A DNA stretch of 64,000 bases from Ovis canadensis (GCF_042477335.2 NC_091247.1:6718501-6782500); one strand, 5' to 3'. Positions 44,620-56,984 are shown, counted from the first letter of the stretch. Made by a program: numbers and translations. The notes: generated from the letters alone by a model not told the origin.

Positions 44620-44868
44620 TAAAAAAAGTTCTTAATTTATTTCTGGCGGTGGCGGTCTTTGTTGCTGCACGTGGGCTCTCTCTAGCTGTCGTGGAGCGCG
44701 GGCTCTGGCGTGCTCGGGCTTCATAGTTCTCGGCACACAGGCTCGGCGGTAGCGACGCACAGTTTTAGTTGCTGCAGGGCATGTGAGGTCTTCCCGGACC
44801 GGGGATCAAACCTGTGTCCCTGGCATTGCCAGGGGCATTCTTAGCCACCGTACCACCAGGGAAGTCCT
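44620..44868 (-). repeat. CHR-type SINE, long form
   Basis: cggtctttgttgctgcacgt to gtaccaccagggaagtcc, with higher CpG content than most copies here. Confidence 0.85.
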
Positions 44869-44869
44869 T

Positions 44870-46435
44870 CTGAATGTCTTTCGTCTGTTCTACTCCTTTA
44901 CCTTCCAGCAGTCCAGGGCTTTTTCGGTCAAGCACTGTATCCATTCCCCTAGGGATTTACAATGAATAAGAAAGACTGGGTGCCGCCCAACAGGGTGCCC
45001 TTCTGGCAGGGGTGGGGGTGGGGGGAGGTCCCAGCAATTACAATCCAGTGTTACCAAGGCTATGTATGTTGGGGAGGGAGTATTCTTCCATCTCACTTTT
45101 ATGATCCCTCCAAGTCCCACGAACATCACCAGAGACTAACCAGCTGCCCCATGGAGAACTCTTTATAAACGCAGTATTGCTGGAAAACACCCCAAGGCGT
45201 TGTTACTGCTGTTGTTGAAAAACCTCTGGAAGAAGTTTCTTGTTCTTTCTGCTTCTACGCACCACTCAGGTCTCTCACCGTTGTTCCCTAAACAAGTGCC
45301 ACCTCTGGTCCCCAAGTCAATCACAGATGGATGGCCAAGAGCCGGGTCTGGGAATGACTGGTCTGGCTTCTCTATGGAATGTGTTTAACCCGAAGCTGGC
45401 TTCTTCTCCCTCTGGGACCTAGTCACCCGCTTTGACCTCCCAACGGGCGTGGGCCCAGGGCTGCCTTCCCATTTAACAGGCAAAACACAAAGAGGAAAGG
45501 GAATCTTCCTCCGGGGTGGATACACACACCCAAGTGGCAAGTTAACACATTGATTTCATCCACAGAGACTGTGGGTTTCAAGCTAAAGAAATACCAGAAG
45601 TGGATTAAGCGGTAAAAGTAACTGGGTCATCAGGCCCAGAGGGGTCTCACAGCGCCCAAGTGCGAGTGCCCACAGGCCAAGGAAGGACCTGAGTCAGGTC
45701 CAGAGTGCCTGCCTCTCTCCTCCTCTCTCATCAGCTCCCTGGCCTGGCCCCACTCCATTCTTCTCTGCATAGCACCTTGTTTTATGTGCTCAGGTCCCAA
45801 CACACACACACAGAAACCATGAATCACTCTCTCTTTCTCCCTGGTGACTCTTAGCCCCAATTCCAAACTCCCAGGGAAGCGATTTGATTGGCCCAGCTCC
45901 TTGATCCAATCAGCTGTGGCCTGGGGTGGGAGCGGCATCTCCCGGTAGGACCATGGCTGCCCCCAGTATAACTGCGGGATGCAGAGAGGGCTGTTCCCAC
46001 CAAAGGAACCTAGCGCACATCCACCACCCCAGTGTTGGCTTTTGCGCACAGGACTCCCCTCCTGCCACTAGCGAGGCAACTGAGCGGTGGCTCCTTGCAG
46101 GGGCGTTGTAAATGCTCAGAACCTGCAGAGTGCTTACTTCCCACCCTCCTCCAGTACAGCGTCTCCACGCCCACCACTGCTGTTCTCACTCTGCTCTGGT
46201 CCAGCGCCTAAGTTCATTCATTCATTCACTCGGCCGGGATTCTTTGAGCATCGCCCATATGGCAGGCTCTCTGCAAGGGTGAAAAAGACAGACCAGGGAC
46301 CTCCTTTCGTGGGGTTGTGGTGGATGGAAAATAAGCAAAGGAACAAAAGCACTGCTGTGACCACCTGATGGTAATAAATGCTATTAAGAAAACACGCGGT
46401 GTGGTGTGAAGTTCTTTCTTAACCGTGAGCCCCTT
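44870..46435. other. Unique intergenic sequence with CCAAT boxes
   Basis: No gene seen. At 45887-45891 there is ATTGG and at 45906-45921 ccaatcagctgtggcc (NF-Y plus E-box type). The latter 16 bp recur exactly at 60497-60512. Confidence 0.45.
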
Positions 46436-46678
46436 GTACTAGCCAGGGTTCTCCAGAGAAATAGACCAATAGGATGCATGTGTATAGATGGATATGTGTG
46501 TTCAGTCGCATCTGACTCTTTGCAACCCCATGGACTGTAGCCCACCAGGCTCCTCTGTCCATGGGATTCTCCAGGCAAGAATACTGGAGTGGATTACCAC
46601 GCCCTTCTCCAGGGGATCTTCCCGACCCAGGGATTGAACCTGCAGCTCCTGTGTCTTCTGCATTGCAGGCAGATTCAC

Positions 46679-46710
<32 letters not shown>

Positions 46711-47460
46711 ACGTGCATGTGTAGAGAAATTTATTACAAGGAATTGGCTCACATAATTATGGAGGCTGCAACATCTGAACCGCAGAAGAACTAATGGTGT
46801 AGCTCTAGCTTGGGTCTGAGTTCCAGGGCAGAAGTTCAATGACACACCTTGAAATCATTGAGGCAGAGAGAGATTTCTTTCTTACTCAGCCTTTTATTAT
46901 ACTCAGATTTCAGTGGACTGAATAAAGCCTACCCATATTGGGAAGGGCAATCAGCTTCACCCGTTTACCAATTTAAATACTGATCTTGGGAATTCCCTGG
47001 TCATCTTGTGGTTAGGACTTGGCGCTTCTACTTCTGGGGCCCAAGTTCGATCCTTGGTCACAGAACTAAGATATTGCAATCCATGAGGTGTGACCCCCCC
47101 CAAAAAAATGTTGATCTCATCCAGAAACATTCTCATAGGCACACCCAGACATAACATTTAAGCAAATATATGGGCTCTCCAGGCTTCCCTGGTGGCTCAG
47201 ATGGTAAAAAGTCCGCCTACAATGCAGGAGACCCAGGTTCAATCCCTGGGTTGGGAAGATCCCCTGGAGGAGCGCATGGCAACCCACTCCTGGAGAATTC
47301 TCTTGCCTGGAGAATCCCATGGACAGAGAAGCCTGGTGGGCTACAGTCCATAGGGTTGCAAAGAGTCAGACATGACTGAGCAACTAACACACACATACAT
47401 GGGCACCCCCAGGACCCAGTCAAGCTGATGGATAAAATTAACCATCATACCCTTCAAAAC
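46436..47460. repeat. Old interspersed repeat broken by three younger SINEs
   Basis: The old element is readable in pieces: gggttctccagagaaataga, aaggaattggctcacataat, gatctcatccagaaacattc and gggcacccccaggaccc. Inserted in it are a Bov-tA (-) at 46486-46680 with a (TG)n tract at 46680-46722, a CHR (+) at 46986-47107 and a Bov-tA (+) at 47181-47392. Confidence 0.7.
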
Positions 47461-47796
47461 AGGCCAAGAGGGACCCTTCTGTTTGCCCCTGGCAGGCTCA
47501 TGATAGTGCCTTGCACGTGGTGGGGAAGGGTCTCAGATTTTGCCCTGTTGGCAAGCTCACAGGTAGTTAGCCTGCCATCTTCACAGAGGCTGTCAAAGAC
47601 ACGAGCTTCTTGGGTCAGACACAGGGATGGTATGACACATGGCACAGCTGATGTCAAGAAATATTTGTGAAATGAGCAGATGGTGGCATGCACTCCAGGG
47701 CTAAGCTATATACCCAGGAAATGGCAGTCACCCAGATCTCTTGCGGGAGCAAGAGCCCCCCGATGTCAGTTAAAGAGGTAGCACTGGAGATAAGAC

Positions 47797-47933
47797 CAAT
47801 GCATTGGAGATGGCAATGGCACCCCACTCCAGTACTCTTGCCTGGAAAATCCCAGGGACAGGGGAGCCTGGTGGGCTGCCGTCTATGGGGTCGCACAGAG
47901 TTGGACACGACTGAAGCGACTTAGCAGCAGCAG
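47797..47933 (+). repeat. Bov-A monomer SINE
   Basis: ggagatggcaatggcacccc to gaagcgacttagcagcagca; a monomer of the BOV-A2 type. Confidence 0.85.
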
Positions 47934-48359
47934 GTGAGGTTGAAGACGTAAGACATAGAGCCCTGTGACCCAGAAATTCCATGTGCTGGGCTCAGGGGCC
48001 TGGCTGCCTCCGGCCCTTCCCACCTGCCCACCTGTAACCCTTTCCCGGCAAAGCCCAGTCCTAGGGGGACCCACACACCGACACAAGAAGACACATTTGA
48101 GGATGTTTCCTGTAGTGCTATTTGTAATATTAAAAACTGGAATCAAGGCTAATTTTCCATCACTAGAGGAACAGATAAACAAACCATAGTTCAGTCCTGC
48201 AATGGGATGTTATACAGAAGATAAAAATGGCTGCACTAGAACTATGTGGATTACCCTCTGTAAGTTTCAGGAACCAGAGCTGAGTGACAAATGAAAAGTG
48301 GCAAATGTCAGACACAGGGATGGTATGATATATGCACAGTACATCACTTATGGGTTTGC

Positions 48360-48450
48360 ATTTTTTTGCTTTGATGAGTAACTGGTGGGATCTCAGTTCC
48401 CTGAGCAGGGATTGAACCTAAGACCCCACTGGACCACCAGGGAATCTCTA
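48360..48450 (-). repeat. Truncated CHR SINE
   Basis: gatctcagttccctgagcag to ggaccaccagggaatct. Confidence 0.7.
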
Positions 48451-48487
48451 CATACTTCAAATGCACATTGCATATGGCTATATAACG

Positions 48488-48706
48488 TGAGAAAGTGAAA
48501 GTGTTAGTTGTTCAGTCCCATCGGACTCTTTGCAACTCCATGGACTGTAACCCACCAGGCACCTCTGTCCTTGGAATTCTACAGGCAAGAATACTAGAAT
48601 GGGTAGCTGTTCCCTTCTCCAGGGTATCTTCCCAACCCACAGGTAGAACCTGGGTCTCCCACCTTGCAGGCAGATTCTTTATGTCTGAGCCACCAGAGAT
48701 GCCCAT
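48488..48706 (-). repeat. Bov-tA SINE
   Basis: gttgttcagtcccatcggac to gagccaccagagatgccc. Confidence 0.88.
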
Positions 48707-48744
48707 ATAACGTGTGGTTAAAGCAAAACAAAAAACAAAAAAAA

Positions 48745-48875
48745 TTATGGGACCTCCCTGGTGGTCCATTGGTTAAGACTCTGCTTTCCCAATGCAGGGG
48801 GCACAGATTTGATCTCTGATGGGGAAACTGAGATCTCACATGCCACTCAGTACAGCCAAATAAACAAACAAAATA
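48745..48875 (+). repeat. CHR-type SINE
   Basis: gggacctccctggtggtcca to cagccaaataaacaaaca. Confidence 0.85.
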
Positions 48876-49162
48876 TAATTACAAGGAACTGATGCTCTCA
48901 ATTTTGGCATGGAGATGACTTTTTGGGAGGAAGGCCAAAGGGATGGGGCTTAGAGGTCTGCTTTTACTGAAGATTCTGAGAGCTGCAGGAAATACAGCAA
49001 AATATTACACCTAGTAAATCTAGGATGTTATGTTATTTCCTTTGATGAAATAACTTATAATTATAGAGTTAAGGCGACCTCCCAAGAGGTAGCTAGAACG
49101 CATCTGGAGAACCTGGCCTCTGGTGACCTGAAGACTGTGGCTAACTTTGTCCCAGAAGCGCT

Positions 49163-49966
49163 GGAAGGCATTCATTCTCCCAAACCTTGCCTCACCCTGC
49201 GGCTTGTTAGAGGAAGGCTGGTGTACTTCCCGACTCTCACCACTAGATGGAGAGAGCACGCAGGACTGTGTGTTCAGTCCCTCAGTCTGTCTGACTCTGT
49301 GCGACCACATGGACCGCAGCCCGCCAAGCTTCCCTGTCTTTCACCATCTCGCAGAATTTGTGCGGACTCACGGCAACTGAGTCAATGATGCCATCCAACC
49401 ATCTCATCCTCTGTCGTCCCCATCTCCTCTTGCCTTCAATCTTTCCCAGCATCAAGGTATTTTTCTAATGAGTCAGTTCTTCGCCATCAGGTGGCCAAAG
49501 TATTGGAGTTTCAGCTTCAGCATCAGTCCTTCCAATGAATATTCAGGGTTGATTTCCTTTAGGATTGACTGGCTTGATTTTGCAGTTCAAGGGACTCTCA
49601 AGAGTCTTCTCCCACTCCACAGTTTGAAAGCATCAATTCTTCAGTGCTTAGTCTTCTTTATGGTACAAATCTCAGATCCGTTCATGACTACCGGAGGGCA
49701 GGAGGAGAAGGGGACGACAGAGGATGAGATGGTTGGATGGCATCACCGATTCAATGGACATGGGTCTGAGAAAGCTCCGGGAGATGATGAAGGACAGGGA
49801 AGCCTGGCGTGCTATAGTTCATGGGGTAGCAAATAGCCACGACTGAGCGACTGAACTGAGCTCAGGAAGCATTCATTCCCCCAAACCGTGACTCACCCTG
49901 CAGCTTGTCAGAGGAAGGCTGGTGTACTTCCCAACGTTAACCACTAGATGGGGCCAGCACGCAGGG
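49163..49966. mobile_element. Head-to-head BovB ends flanked by a ~100-bp direct repeat
   Basis: 49267-49694 is a BovB 3' fragment in minus orientation and 49695-49863 a BovB 3' fragment in plus orientation; their 3' ends point outward. Flanking sequence 49163-49265 is repeated in direct orientation, with roughly 85% identity, at 49865-49966. Confidence 0.8.
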
Positions 49967-50309
49967 TTAGAAAACGTGAAATCTGGGTTCACCCCAGCGA
50001 TTTCAAGGGAGAAATTTTGCAAAAGAGCCAAGGCAGCAAATTTACTTGCGATCTTGAGAGACGGGCAGAGGTAGAAAACAGTGGCACCCAGGTAACAAAA
50101 GGACCCCTAGTTGAACTAGTCATACTATTCACTGATATTAATAAAGTATCTATTTTCTAGTTCTTAAAATTACCCAAGATGCAGTTTGTAGGCATTAAAA
50201 CAGATGTCAACAGGGGTTCAGGGAAATTCCAGTTCTCAGCTCCCTTTCCTTGCCCCTGTGTCTGATGGATATCATTTCATTGAATGCCTAAGATGTGTGT
50301 TTAGTTTCA

Positions 50310-50525
50310 AGGGCCTGGACTTGGAAGGTCCTGAGTTCACATCTTGACGTTGCTTTTCTGCCCAGCTGTGTGACCTTGGGTGACTGCTTTAACCTCTTTT
50401 GGCCTCGGTGTTCTGATTTGCAAACTAGGGGAAATAACAACACCAGGTCCACAGAACTTGCAAAGGCTGAATGAAATTATACACACAAAGCCCCTGTACA
50501 TAGTAAGCCTTTGGTAAATGGTAGA
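50310..50525 (+). repeat. MIR SINE
   Basis: cccagctgtgtgaccttggg, ctcggtgttctgatttgcaa and a typical MIR spacing. Confidence 0.65.
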
Positions 50526-50559
50526 AATGTTAGACCCTAAAGCCCAAATCACTCTATTT

Positions 50560-50895
50560 TAATTTTTTTTCCTTGCTGTGCCATGTGGCATGTGGGTTCT
50601 TAGTTCCCTGACAAGGCCCCTGCATTGGGTATGGAGTCTTAACCATTAGACTACCAGTGAAAGTGAAAGTGTGAGTTGCTCAGTGGTGTCCAACTCTTTG
50701 TGACCCCGTGGACTGGAGCCCGCCAGGATCCTCTGTCCATGGGATTCTCCAGGCAAGAATACTGGAGTGGGTTGCCATTCCCTTCTCCAGGGCATCTTCC
50801 CAAGCCAGGGATTGAACCCGGGTCTCCCACGTTGCAGGCAGATTCTTTACTGTCTGAGCCACCAGTGAAGTTTCTAGACTACCAGGGAAGTCCTC
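50560..50895 (-). repeat. CHR SINE interrupted by a Bov-tA
   Basis: CHR text (gccatgtggcatgtgggttc, ttagactaccag) is interrupted by a minus-oriented Bov-tA at 50658-50874. The 11-bp tagactaccag at 50647-50657 and 50875-50885 is its target-site duplication, after which the CHR end ggaagtcc resumes. Confidence 0.88.
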
Positions 50896-51010
50896 AAATG
50901 ACTCTAAAGTCAGCAATTCCAGGGAACAAGGACAAGGTTTCAAACTGCAACATGATGAACAGAACTGAACGCTCTCCTGAGGGGTAAAGGTATTCCCAGG
51001 TGCTCAGCCA

Positions 51011-51229
51011 AGGGGGCTTCCCAGGTGGCGCTAGTGGTAAAGAACCCACGTGCCAATGCAGGCGACGTAAGAGCCGTAGGTTCAGTCCCTGGGTCAGGAA
51101 GCTCTCCAGGAGGAGGGAATGGCAACCCGCTCCAGTATTCTTGCCTGGAGAATCCCATGGACAGAGGAGCCTGGCGGGCTACAGTCCATGGGGTCGCAAA
51201 GGGTCTGACACAACTGAAGTGACTTAGCA
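51011..51229 (+). repeat. Bov-tA SINE
   Basis: gggcttcccaggtggcgcta to gacacaactgaagtgactta. Confidence 0.9.
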
Positions 51230-51564
51230 AGCACACAGCCATGGAAAAGGATAGTGGCGAAATATTTGATGACCACGTAACAGGAGCTACCAGAAACCCC
51301 ACCATTTCCCGAAGGGGAACATGACACCATCCCTTCACTCATTAGACAAATATTTAGAGAGCAGCTTCCTCAAGCAGGCCCTGGTGTGTGGTGTGAGCAA
51401 AACACAAACGGCCCCTCCTTCCCCTGAGGATGCACAGCCCGGTGGGGGCAGCACAAATATGACCGATGACTGCGGGGGGTAAGATCGCCAAGCAAGGGTG
51501 ATGGGACCCCGTGCGTCCAAAACCCCAAAGCCATTAGTCAGTGTGCTCTGGCCCAGGGACATTT

Positions 51565-51935
51565 AAAAACAACATTATTGAGGCATATTTGCATACCGTA
51601 TTGTTCACACTTTTCATGCATGCAATTGAGTAATTTTTAGTAAATTTACCAAGTTATGCAACCATCACCATAAATCAGTTCTGAAACATTTCATCAACCC
51701 AACATGATCCTTCATGTACACTCACTGCTAGTTCCTGTCCCTGCCCCAGGAAACCACTAATCTTTCTGTCTGTAACTTTGCCCTTTCTGGACACGTCATA
51801 TAAACAGACCATGTAATACGTAGTCTCTTGTGTCCAGCTTCTTCTCCGAAGCATATTTTTGAGGTTCATCCAGGTCCCAGCGTGTGCCCATAGATAATTC
51901 TTTTCTCTTGCTGAGTAGTATTCCATTGTAAGGGT
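51565..51935 (-). repeat. Old L1 3'-end fragment
   Basis: acattattgaggcatatttg, ttatgcaaccatcaccataa and ctgagtagtattccattgta. Confidence 0.6.
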
Positions 51936-52060
51936 GGCACCTTGTGTCCCTCTGTTTGCTAGCTGGTGCTCATCTGCGTTGTTTTCCATTTCTGTCTAGC
52001 CCATCAAATTTCAACCTAGGGCCAGTGGGTGGACATCACAGATTCTGTGATGTCAGGATG

Positions 52061-52433
52061 GGGGACTTCTGTGATGGCCCAGTGGCTAGGACTCCGTGCC
52101 CCCAAGGCAGGGAGCCCAGGTTAGATCCCTGGTCAAGGAGCTGGATCTCACACGCTGCAGCTGAGAGTCTGCATGCCGCAAGTGAAGACCCCACATGCCA
52201 CAGCGAAGACTGGAGACCCTGTGTGCAGCAGTGAGGACCCAACACAGTCAGATAAAGAAATATTTTTTAAAAATTTTATTTACTTGGTGGTGGCATGGGG
52301 TATCTTCTAGTTGCAGCATGCTAAACTCTTAGCCGTGGTATGTGGGATCCAGTTCCCTGAAGGGTGAATCAAACCCGGGCCCGCTGCACTGGGAGCATGG
52401 AGTCTTAGCCACTGGACCCTCAGGGAAGTCCCC
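52061..52433. repeat. Two CHR SINEs joined tail to tail
   Basis: 52061-52265 is plus-oriented, ending in an A-rich tail, and 52266-52433 is minus-oriented, beginning with the T-rich complement. They form an imperfect inverted repeat. Confidence 0.82.
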
Positions 52434-52739
52434 ATCTGGTCTCCTCTTTCTTTTTTCCCTGACCCATCTGAAAGCAGAGGTCGTTAAACTCCAGCCCTAA
52501 CCCCTTCATCATGTGTCTCCTAAGGTTAAGGACAGTGTTTAAAATCACCATTATCTTACTCACTTTAATTTCAACACGATGTTATCTGACATGTGGTCCA
52601 CACTGTAATTTCCCCAATTATGTCAGTAACATCCTTCAGGGTGTTTTTTTTTTCGCTTGTTGTTGTTTTTTTTAACTCAAGAGCTAATGAAGGATTGAGC
52701 CTTGCCTTTGGCTGTCGTGAGAAGTCAGACTTTTTTTTA

Positions 52740-53023
52740 CCTTTTTAATATTTTTCATTTTTTGGCGATGCTGAGCCTTCATTGCTGCAAGTGGGTTTTC
52801 TCTAGTTGCCGAGTGGGTGCTACTCGCTAGCTGAGGTCCCCAGGCTTCCCTATGCGTTGGCCTCTCTAGGTGTGCTTCAGTGCCTGTGACTCCTGGGCTC
52901 AGTAGCTGAGGCACTTGAGCTTAGTTGCCCCGCGGCACGTGGGATCTTCCCAGACCAGGCATTGAACTCGTGTCCCCGGCATTGCAAGGCGGATTCTTAA
53001 CCACTGGACCACCACGCATGTCC
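52740..53023 (-). repeat. CHR-type SINE, long form
   Basis: ttttttggcgatgctgagcc to ggaccaccacgcatgtcc; an imperfect flanking repeat (aagtcagact/aagccagact) is a likely target-site duplication. Confidence 0.8.
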
Positions 53024-53321
53024 GGAAGCCAGACTTGGAACTGAACCAAAATGAATGCTGATTGCTAATCCGTGTGAGAACTTGCATGGGGCAGGCTTCT
53101 GAGGGAAGTGTCAGAGCAGTCACTCAGTCCTCAGAAGAGCCAGGCTGGAACTGCTGCCCACATTTCTGGAGGCGAGGTGGCAGGTGGTGTCGAAAGCTGA
53201 GCTGCCCTTGTCTGGGTTTGGTAGATGAGAAAAGCAGGGTTTGGGACCTGGGACACCTCGTCTGTGTCCTCACACTTGAGCCTGAAGGAGTCCTAATGTG
53301 AAGCCACGTTTGACTGACTCT

Positions 53322-54390
53322 GAGCGCCAAAGTCTTTGACTGTGGGGATCACAACAAACTGTGGAAAATTCTTCAAGAGATGGGAATACCAGACCACCTG
53401 ACCTGCCTCTCGAGAAACCAGTATGCAGGTCAAGAAGCAACAGTTAGAACTGGACATGGAGCAACAGACTTGTTCCAAATCAGGAAAGGAGTACATCAAG
53501 GCTGTATATTGTCACCCTGCTTATTTAACTTATATGCAGAGTACATCATGAGAAACGCTGGGCTGGAGGAAGCACAAGCTGGAATCAAGATTGCCAGGAG
53601 AGATATCAATAACCTCAGATATGCAGATGACACCATCATTATGGCAGAAAGCAAAGAACTAAACAGCCTCTTGATGAAAGTGAAAGAGGAGAGTAAAAAT
53701 GTTAGCTTAAAACTCAACATTCAGAAAACTAAGATCATGGCATCCAGTCCCATCATTTCATGGCAAATAGATGTGGAAACAGTGAAAACAGTGAGAGACT
53801 TTTATTTTGGGGGACTCCAAAATTGGTGCAGATGGTGACTGCAGCCATGAAATTAAGACTCTTGCTCCTTGGAAGAAAAGCTATGACCAACCTAGACAGC
53901 TTATTAAAAAGCAGAGACATTACAAAGGTCTGCCTAGTCAAAGCTATGGTTTTTCCAGTAGTCATGTATGGATGTGAGAGTTGAACTATAAAGAAAGCTG
54001 AGCACCAAAGAACTGATGATTTGAACTGTGGTGTTGGAGAAGACTCTTGAAAGTCCCTTGGACTGCAAGGAGATCCAACCAGTCAATCCTCAAGGAAATC
54101 AATCCTGAATATTCATTGGAAGGACTGATTCTGAAGCTGAAACTCCAATACTCTAGGCTCCTGATGTGAAGAGCTGACTCATTGGAAAAGACCCTGATGC
54201 TAGGAAAGATTGAAGGCAGGAGGAGAAGGGGATGACAGAGGATGAGATGGTTGGATGGCATCACTGACCTGATGGACATGAGTTTGAATAAGCTCCAAGA
54301 GTTGGTGATGGACAGGGGAGCCTGGCGTGCTGCATTCCATGGGGTTACCAAGAGTTGGACATGACAGCAGCTGAACTAAACTGAACTGAA
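53322..54390 (+). mobile_element. BovB LINE, 5'-truncated
   Basis: Covers the reverse transcriptase half (DHLTCLSRNQYAGQEAT, LRYADDTII) and the 3' end, with frameshifts. Distinctive 3' variants (ctctaggctcctgatgtgaa, gacctgatggacatgagttt) are shared with the inverted copy at 61.8-62.3 kb. Confidence 0.9.
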
Positions 54391-54437
54391 CTGGCAGTCC
54401 AGTGGTTAAGATTTCACCTTCCAAAGCAGGGGGCATG
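54391..54437 (+). repeat. CHR fragment joined to BovB 3' end
   Basis: tggcagtccagtggttaaga to aagcagggggcat, then unrelated AT-rich sequence. The same join occurs inverted at 61738-61792. Confidence 0.8.
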
Positions 54438-54585
54438 GGTTTTATTTTTTTATAAAACATGATTTTATTTAGATTTATCCAGTCAACCTTTCCAGTTGGT
54501 TTGTGCCCGCTGATATTCTACCCAGGGCTGTGCATCACGTGTGATTGTACATTCTTGAGATTATAAGCCAGTGCCCTCCTTTCGG

Positions 54586-54856
54586 AGAAGGCAATGGCAC
54601 CCCACTCCAGCACTCTTGCCTGGAAAATCCCATGGATGGAGGAGCCTGGTGGGCTGCAGGCCAGGAGCTCGCTAAGAGTCGGACACGACTGAGCGACTTC
54701 ACTTTCACTTTCTACTTTCATGCATTGGAGAAGAAAATGGCAACCCACTCCAGTGTTCTTGCCTAGAGAATCCCAGGGATGGGGAAGCCTGGTGGGCTGC
54801 TGTCTACAGGGTCACACAGAGTCAGACACAGCTGAAGCGACTTATCAGCAGCAGCA
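54586..54856 (+). repeat. BOV-A2 dimeric SINE with 13-bp target-site duplication
   Basis: Two Bov-A monomers separated by the cttcactttcactttc linker. The flanking gccctcctttcgg occurs at 54573-54585 and 54857-54869. Confidence 0.92.
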
Positions 54857-55013
54857 GCCCTCCTTTCGGGGACAGTGACCCTTTGGAGAGACTGGCTAGG
54901 TGTTGTACAGGAAGTCCCGCCCTCTAGATTTTCTCTTACTGGCTCTTGGAGTCAGTCCATTTGTTCCTTCATTCCCCGTAATTCCTCTAAACTGGCAGTT
55001 AAAGCAAGGCTGG

Positions 55014-55102
55014 GAACTTCCCTGCTGGTCCAGTGGCTAGGACTCTGTGCTCATAATGCAGGGGGCCTGGGTTTGGTACCTGCTCAGGGAACTTATATAT
55101 AT
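55014..55102 (+). repeat. Short CHR SINE with 11-bp target-site duplication
   Basis: aacttccctgctggtccagt to gggaacttatatata. agcaaggctgg occurs at 55003-55013 and 55103-55113. Confidence 0.85.
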
Positions 55103-55265
55103 AGCAAGGCTGGATGGTGTGAAATAAGAGCTTGTGATTAACATTCCCACCAACACAGAAGTGTGTTAATTAAGGGGGATGCTCTGCCCCTCCTCTTTCC
55201 ATCTCTGGTCCTACTCCCCAGAGATAAACACTGTTAATGACTGGATGACTGGGTGTTCCTCCTTC

Positions 55266-55676
55266 CAGGCTTCCCAGATTGCGCTGTGATAAAAAACACT
55301 CGCTTGCCAGTGCAGGAGACATAAGAGACGCGGGTTCGATCCCTGAGTCGGGAAGATCCCCTGGAGGAGGAAACGGGAGCCCACTCCAGCATCCTCGTCT
55401 AGAAAACCCGCTGGACAGGGGGGTCTGGCGGGCTACAGTCCATGGGGTGGCAGAGGCAGACACAACTGAAGGGGCTTCAGTTCAGTTCAGTCGCTCAGTC
55501 GTGTCCGACTCTTTGCGACCCCCTGGACCGCAGCTCGCCAGGCCTCCCTGTCCATCACTAACTCCCGGAGTTCACTCAGACTCGTGCCCATCGAGTCAGT
55601 GATGCCATCCAGCCATCTCATCCTGTCGTCCCCTTCTCCTCCTGCCCTCGGTCTTTCCCAGCAGCAGGGTCTTTCA
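55266..55676. repeat. Bov-tA SINE (+) abutting BovB 3' fragment (-)
   Basis: 55266-55476 is a plus-oriented Bov-tA; 55477-55676 is a minus-oriented BovB 3' end beginning tcagttcagttcagtcgctc. Confidence 0.85.
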
Positions 55677-56046
55677 GCACGCACCTTTCCTCCCCTCATA
55701 GAAACGTCTGACTGTCGCTACGTGCGGCTTTTTGCTTTTGTTTGTACAAGGAAAGGATGGATACAGTAGCTGTTCTGGAAATGGAAAAGTCATGTATTTG
55801 GGCCATCTCTCCACGGCTTGGTCCTGAGCTCTGTCGCTCCAATCTAAGATCACATTAGCTTTTGCTGACTGAAAGCATTCTTTCTTATATCTAAGTTTCT
55901 GTTAAGCCCCATGTGGAGAATTTGGGAAAGTTCCATGAAAAGTTCCTCAGGCAAGATAACATCTGATTTATTCAAAGGATTTTCAGCTCACCCCTTCCCT
56001 CCCCTACCACCAACCCTTCTCCCACTGCAGTCAGTGATTTTTTCTT

Positions 56047-56720
56047 TTAATATTTTATTTATTTATTTTGACTGCGCTGGTCTTAGCTGGGGGATGTGGG
56101 ATCTTTTAGTGGCAGCATGTGGGATCTAGTTCCCTGACCAGGGATTGAACCCAAGTCCCCTGCATTTGGAGCCCGGAGCCTTAGTCACCAGACCACCAGG
56201 GAAGTCCCAGAAATTAGTCTCACCTAATTCTTGATCTTTTCCCTCAAGTCAGCATTTCTTTCAGGCTTCCCACCTCTAGAAATGACATCCCCATCTACTC
56301 AGCTATTCAAGTCCTAGATGTGGGCATTGGGATTTTATTTTAAATTTATTTATTTACTTCTCTCTCTCTCTCTTTTTGTTTTGGTTGCACCACTTGGCTT
56401 GCAGGATCTTAGTTCCCTGGCCAGGGGTTGAACCTGGGGCCCAGCAGTGAAAGCACTGAGTCCTAAGCACTGGTCTGCCAGGGGATTCCCTTTATTGTTT
56501 TATTGAGGTACAGTTTATCTCAGTAAAACACACAAATCTTAAGTGACAGTTCCACCAAAAAAAATAAATGTTTTTAAACCTTTGTAGATATGCGTGTAAC
56601 TACCACCCAGATGGAGATGGAGAAACTTCTCAGCCCCCAGGAAGTTCCCTTGCGTCTCATCCCCGTCCGTTCCCCTCCTTCCCCCAGAGGGACCCGCTCT
56701 TCTGACTTCTGTCTCTGACG
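56047..56720 (-). repeat. Two CHR SINEs and an old L1 fragment
   Basis: CHR at 56047-56210 and 56335-56491, both minus-oriented; 56492-56720 resembles an old L1 3' end (tattgaggtacagtttatct). Confidence 0.75.
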
Positions 56721-56984
56721 CCTAGTGGCCAGCCTATGGCTCAGGCCTGCCGGTCTCTGCGGTATTTTCCCCAGGCCTCATCCTTTCCCACCCGGGCAAC
56801 AGCACCGGCTTCTTCACTTGCCCCCTCTCCTCTGGCACCCCATCCCTCCAGAAGCCAGAGACCTGACCACTCGCCCCCAGGCCTGAGACCCCCAGAGGCT
56901 CCTAGGGCCCTCAGGGAGGTGCTCAGCACCTTGGCTAATCCTCACCTTGCTGACACCATTTCCCGAGTCCTTGTGCTTGCAAGC

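Noticed and set aside
49267-49863. 5'-inverted single BovB (twin priming) at 49.3-49.9 kb
   Set aside because: Both halves contain the BovB 3' terminus, so they overlap in consensus; a simple 5' inversion does not explain that.
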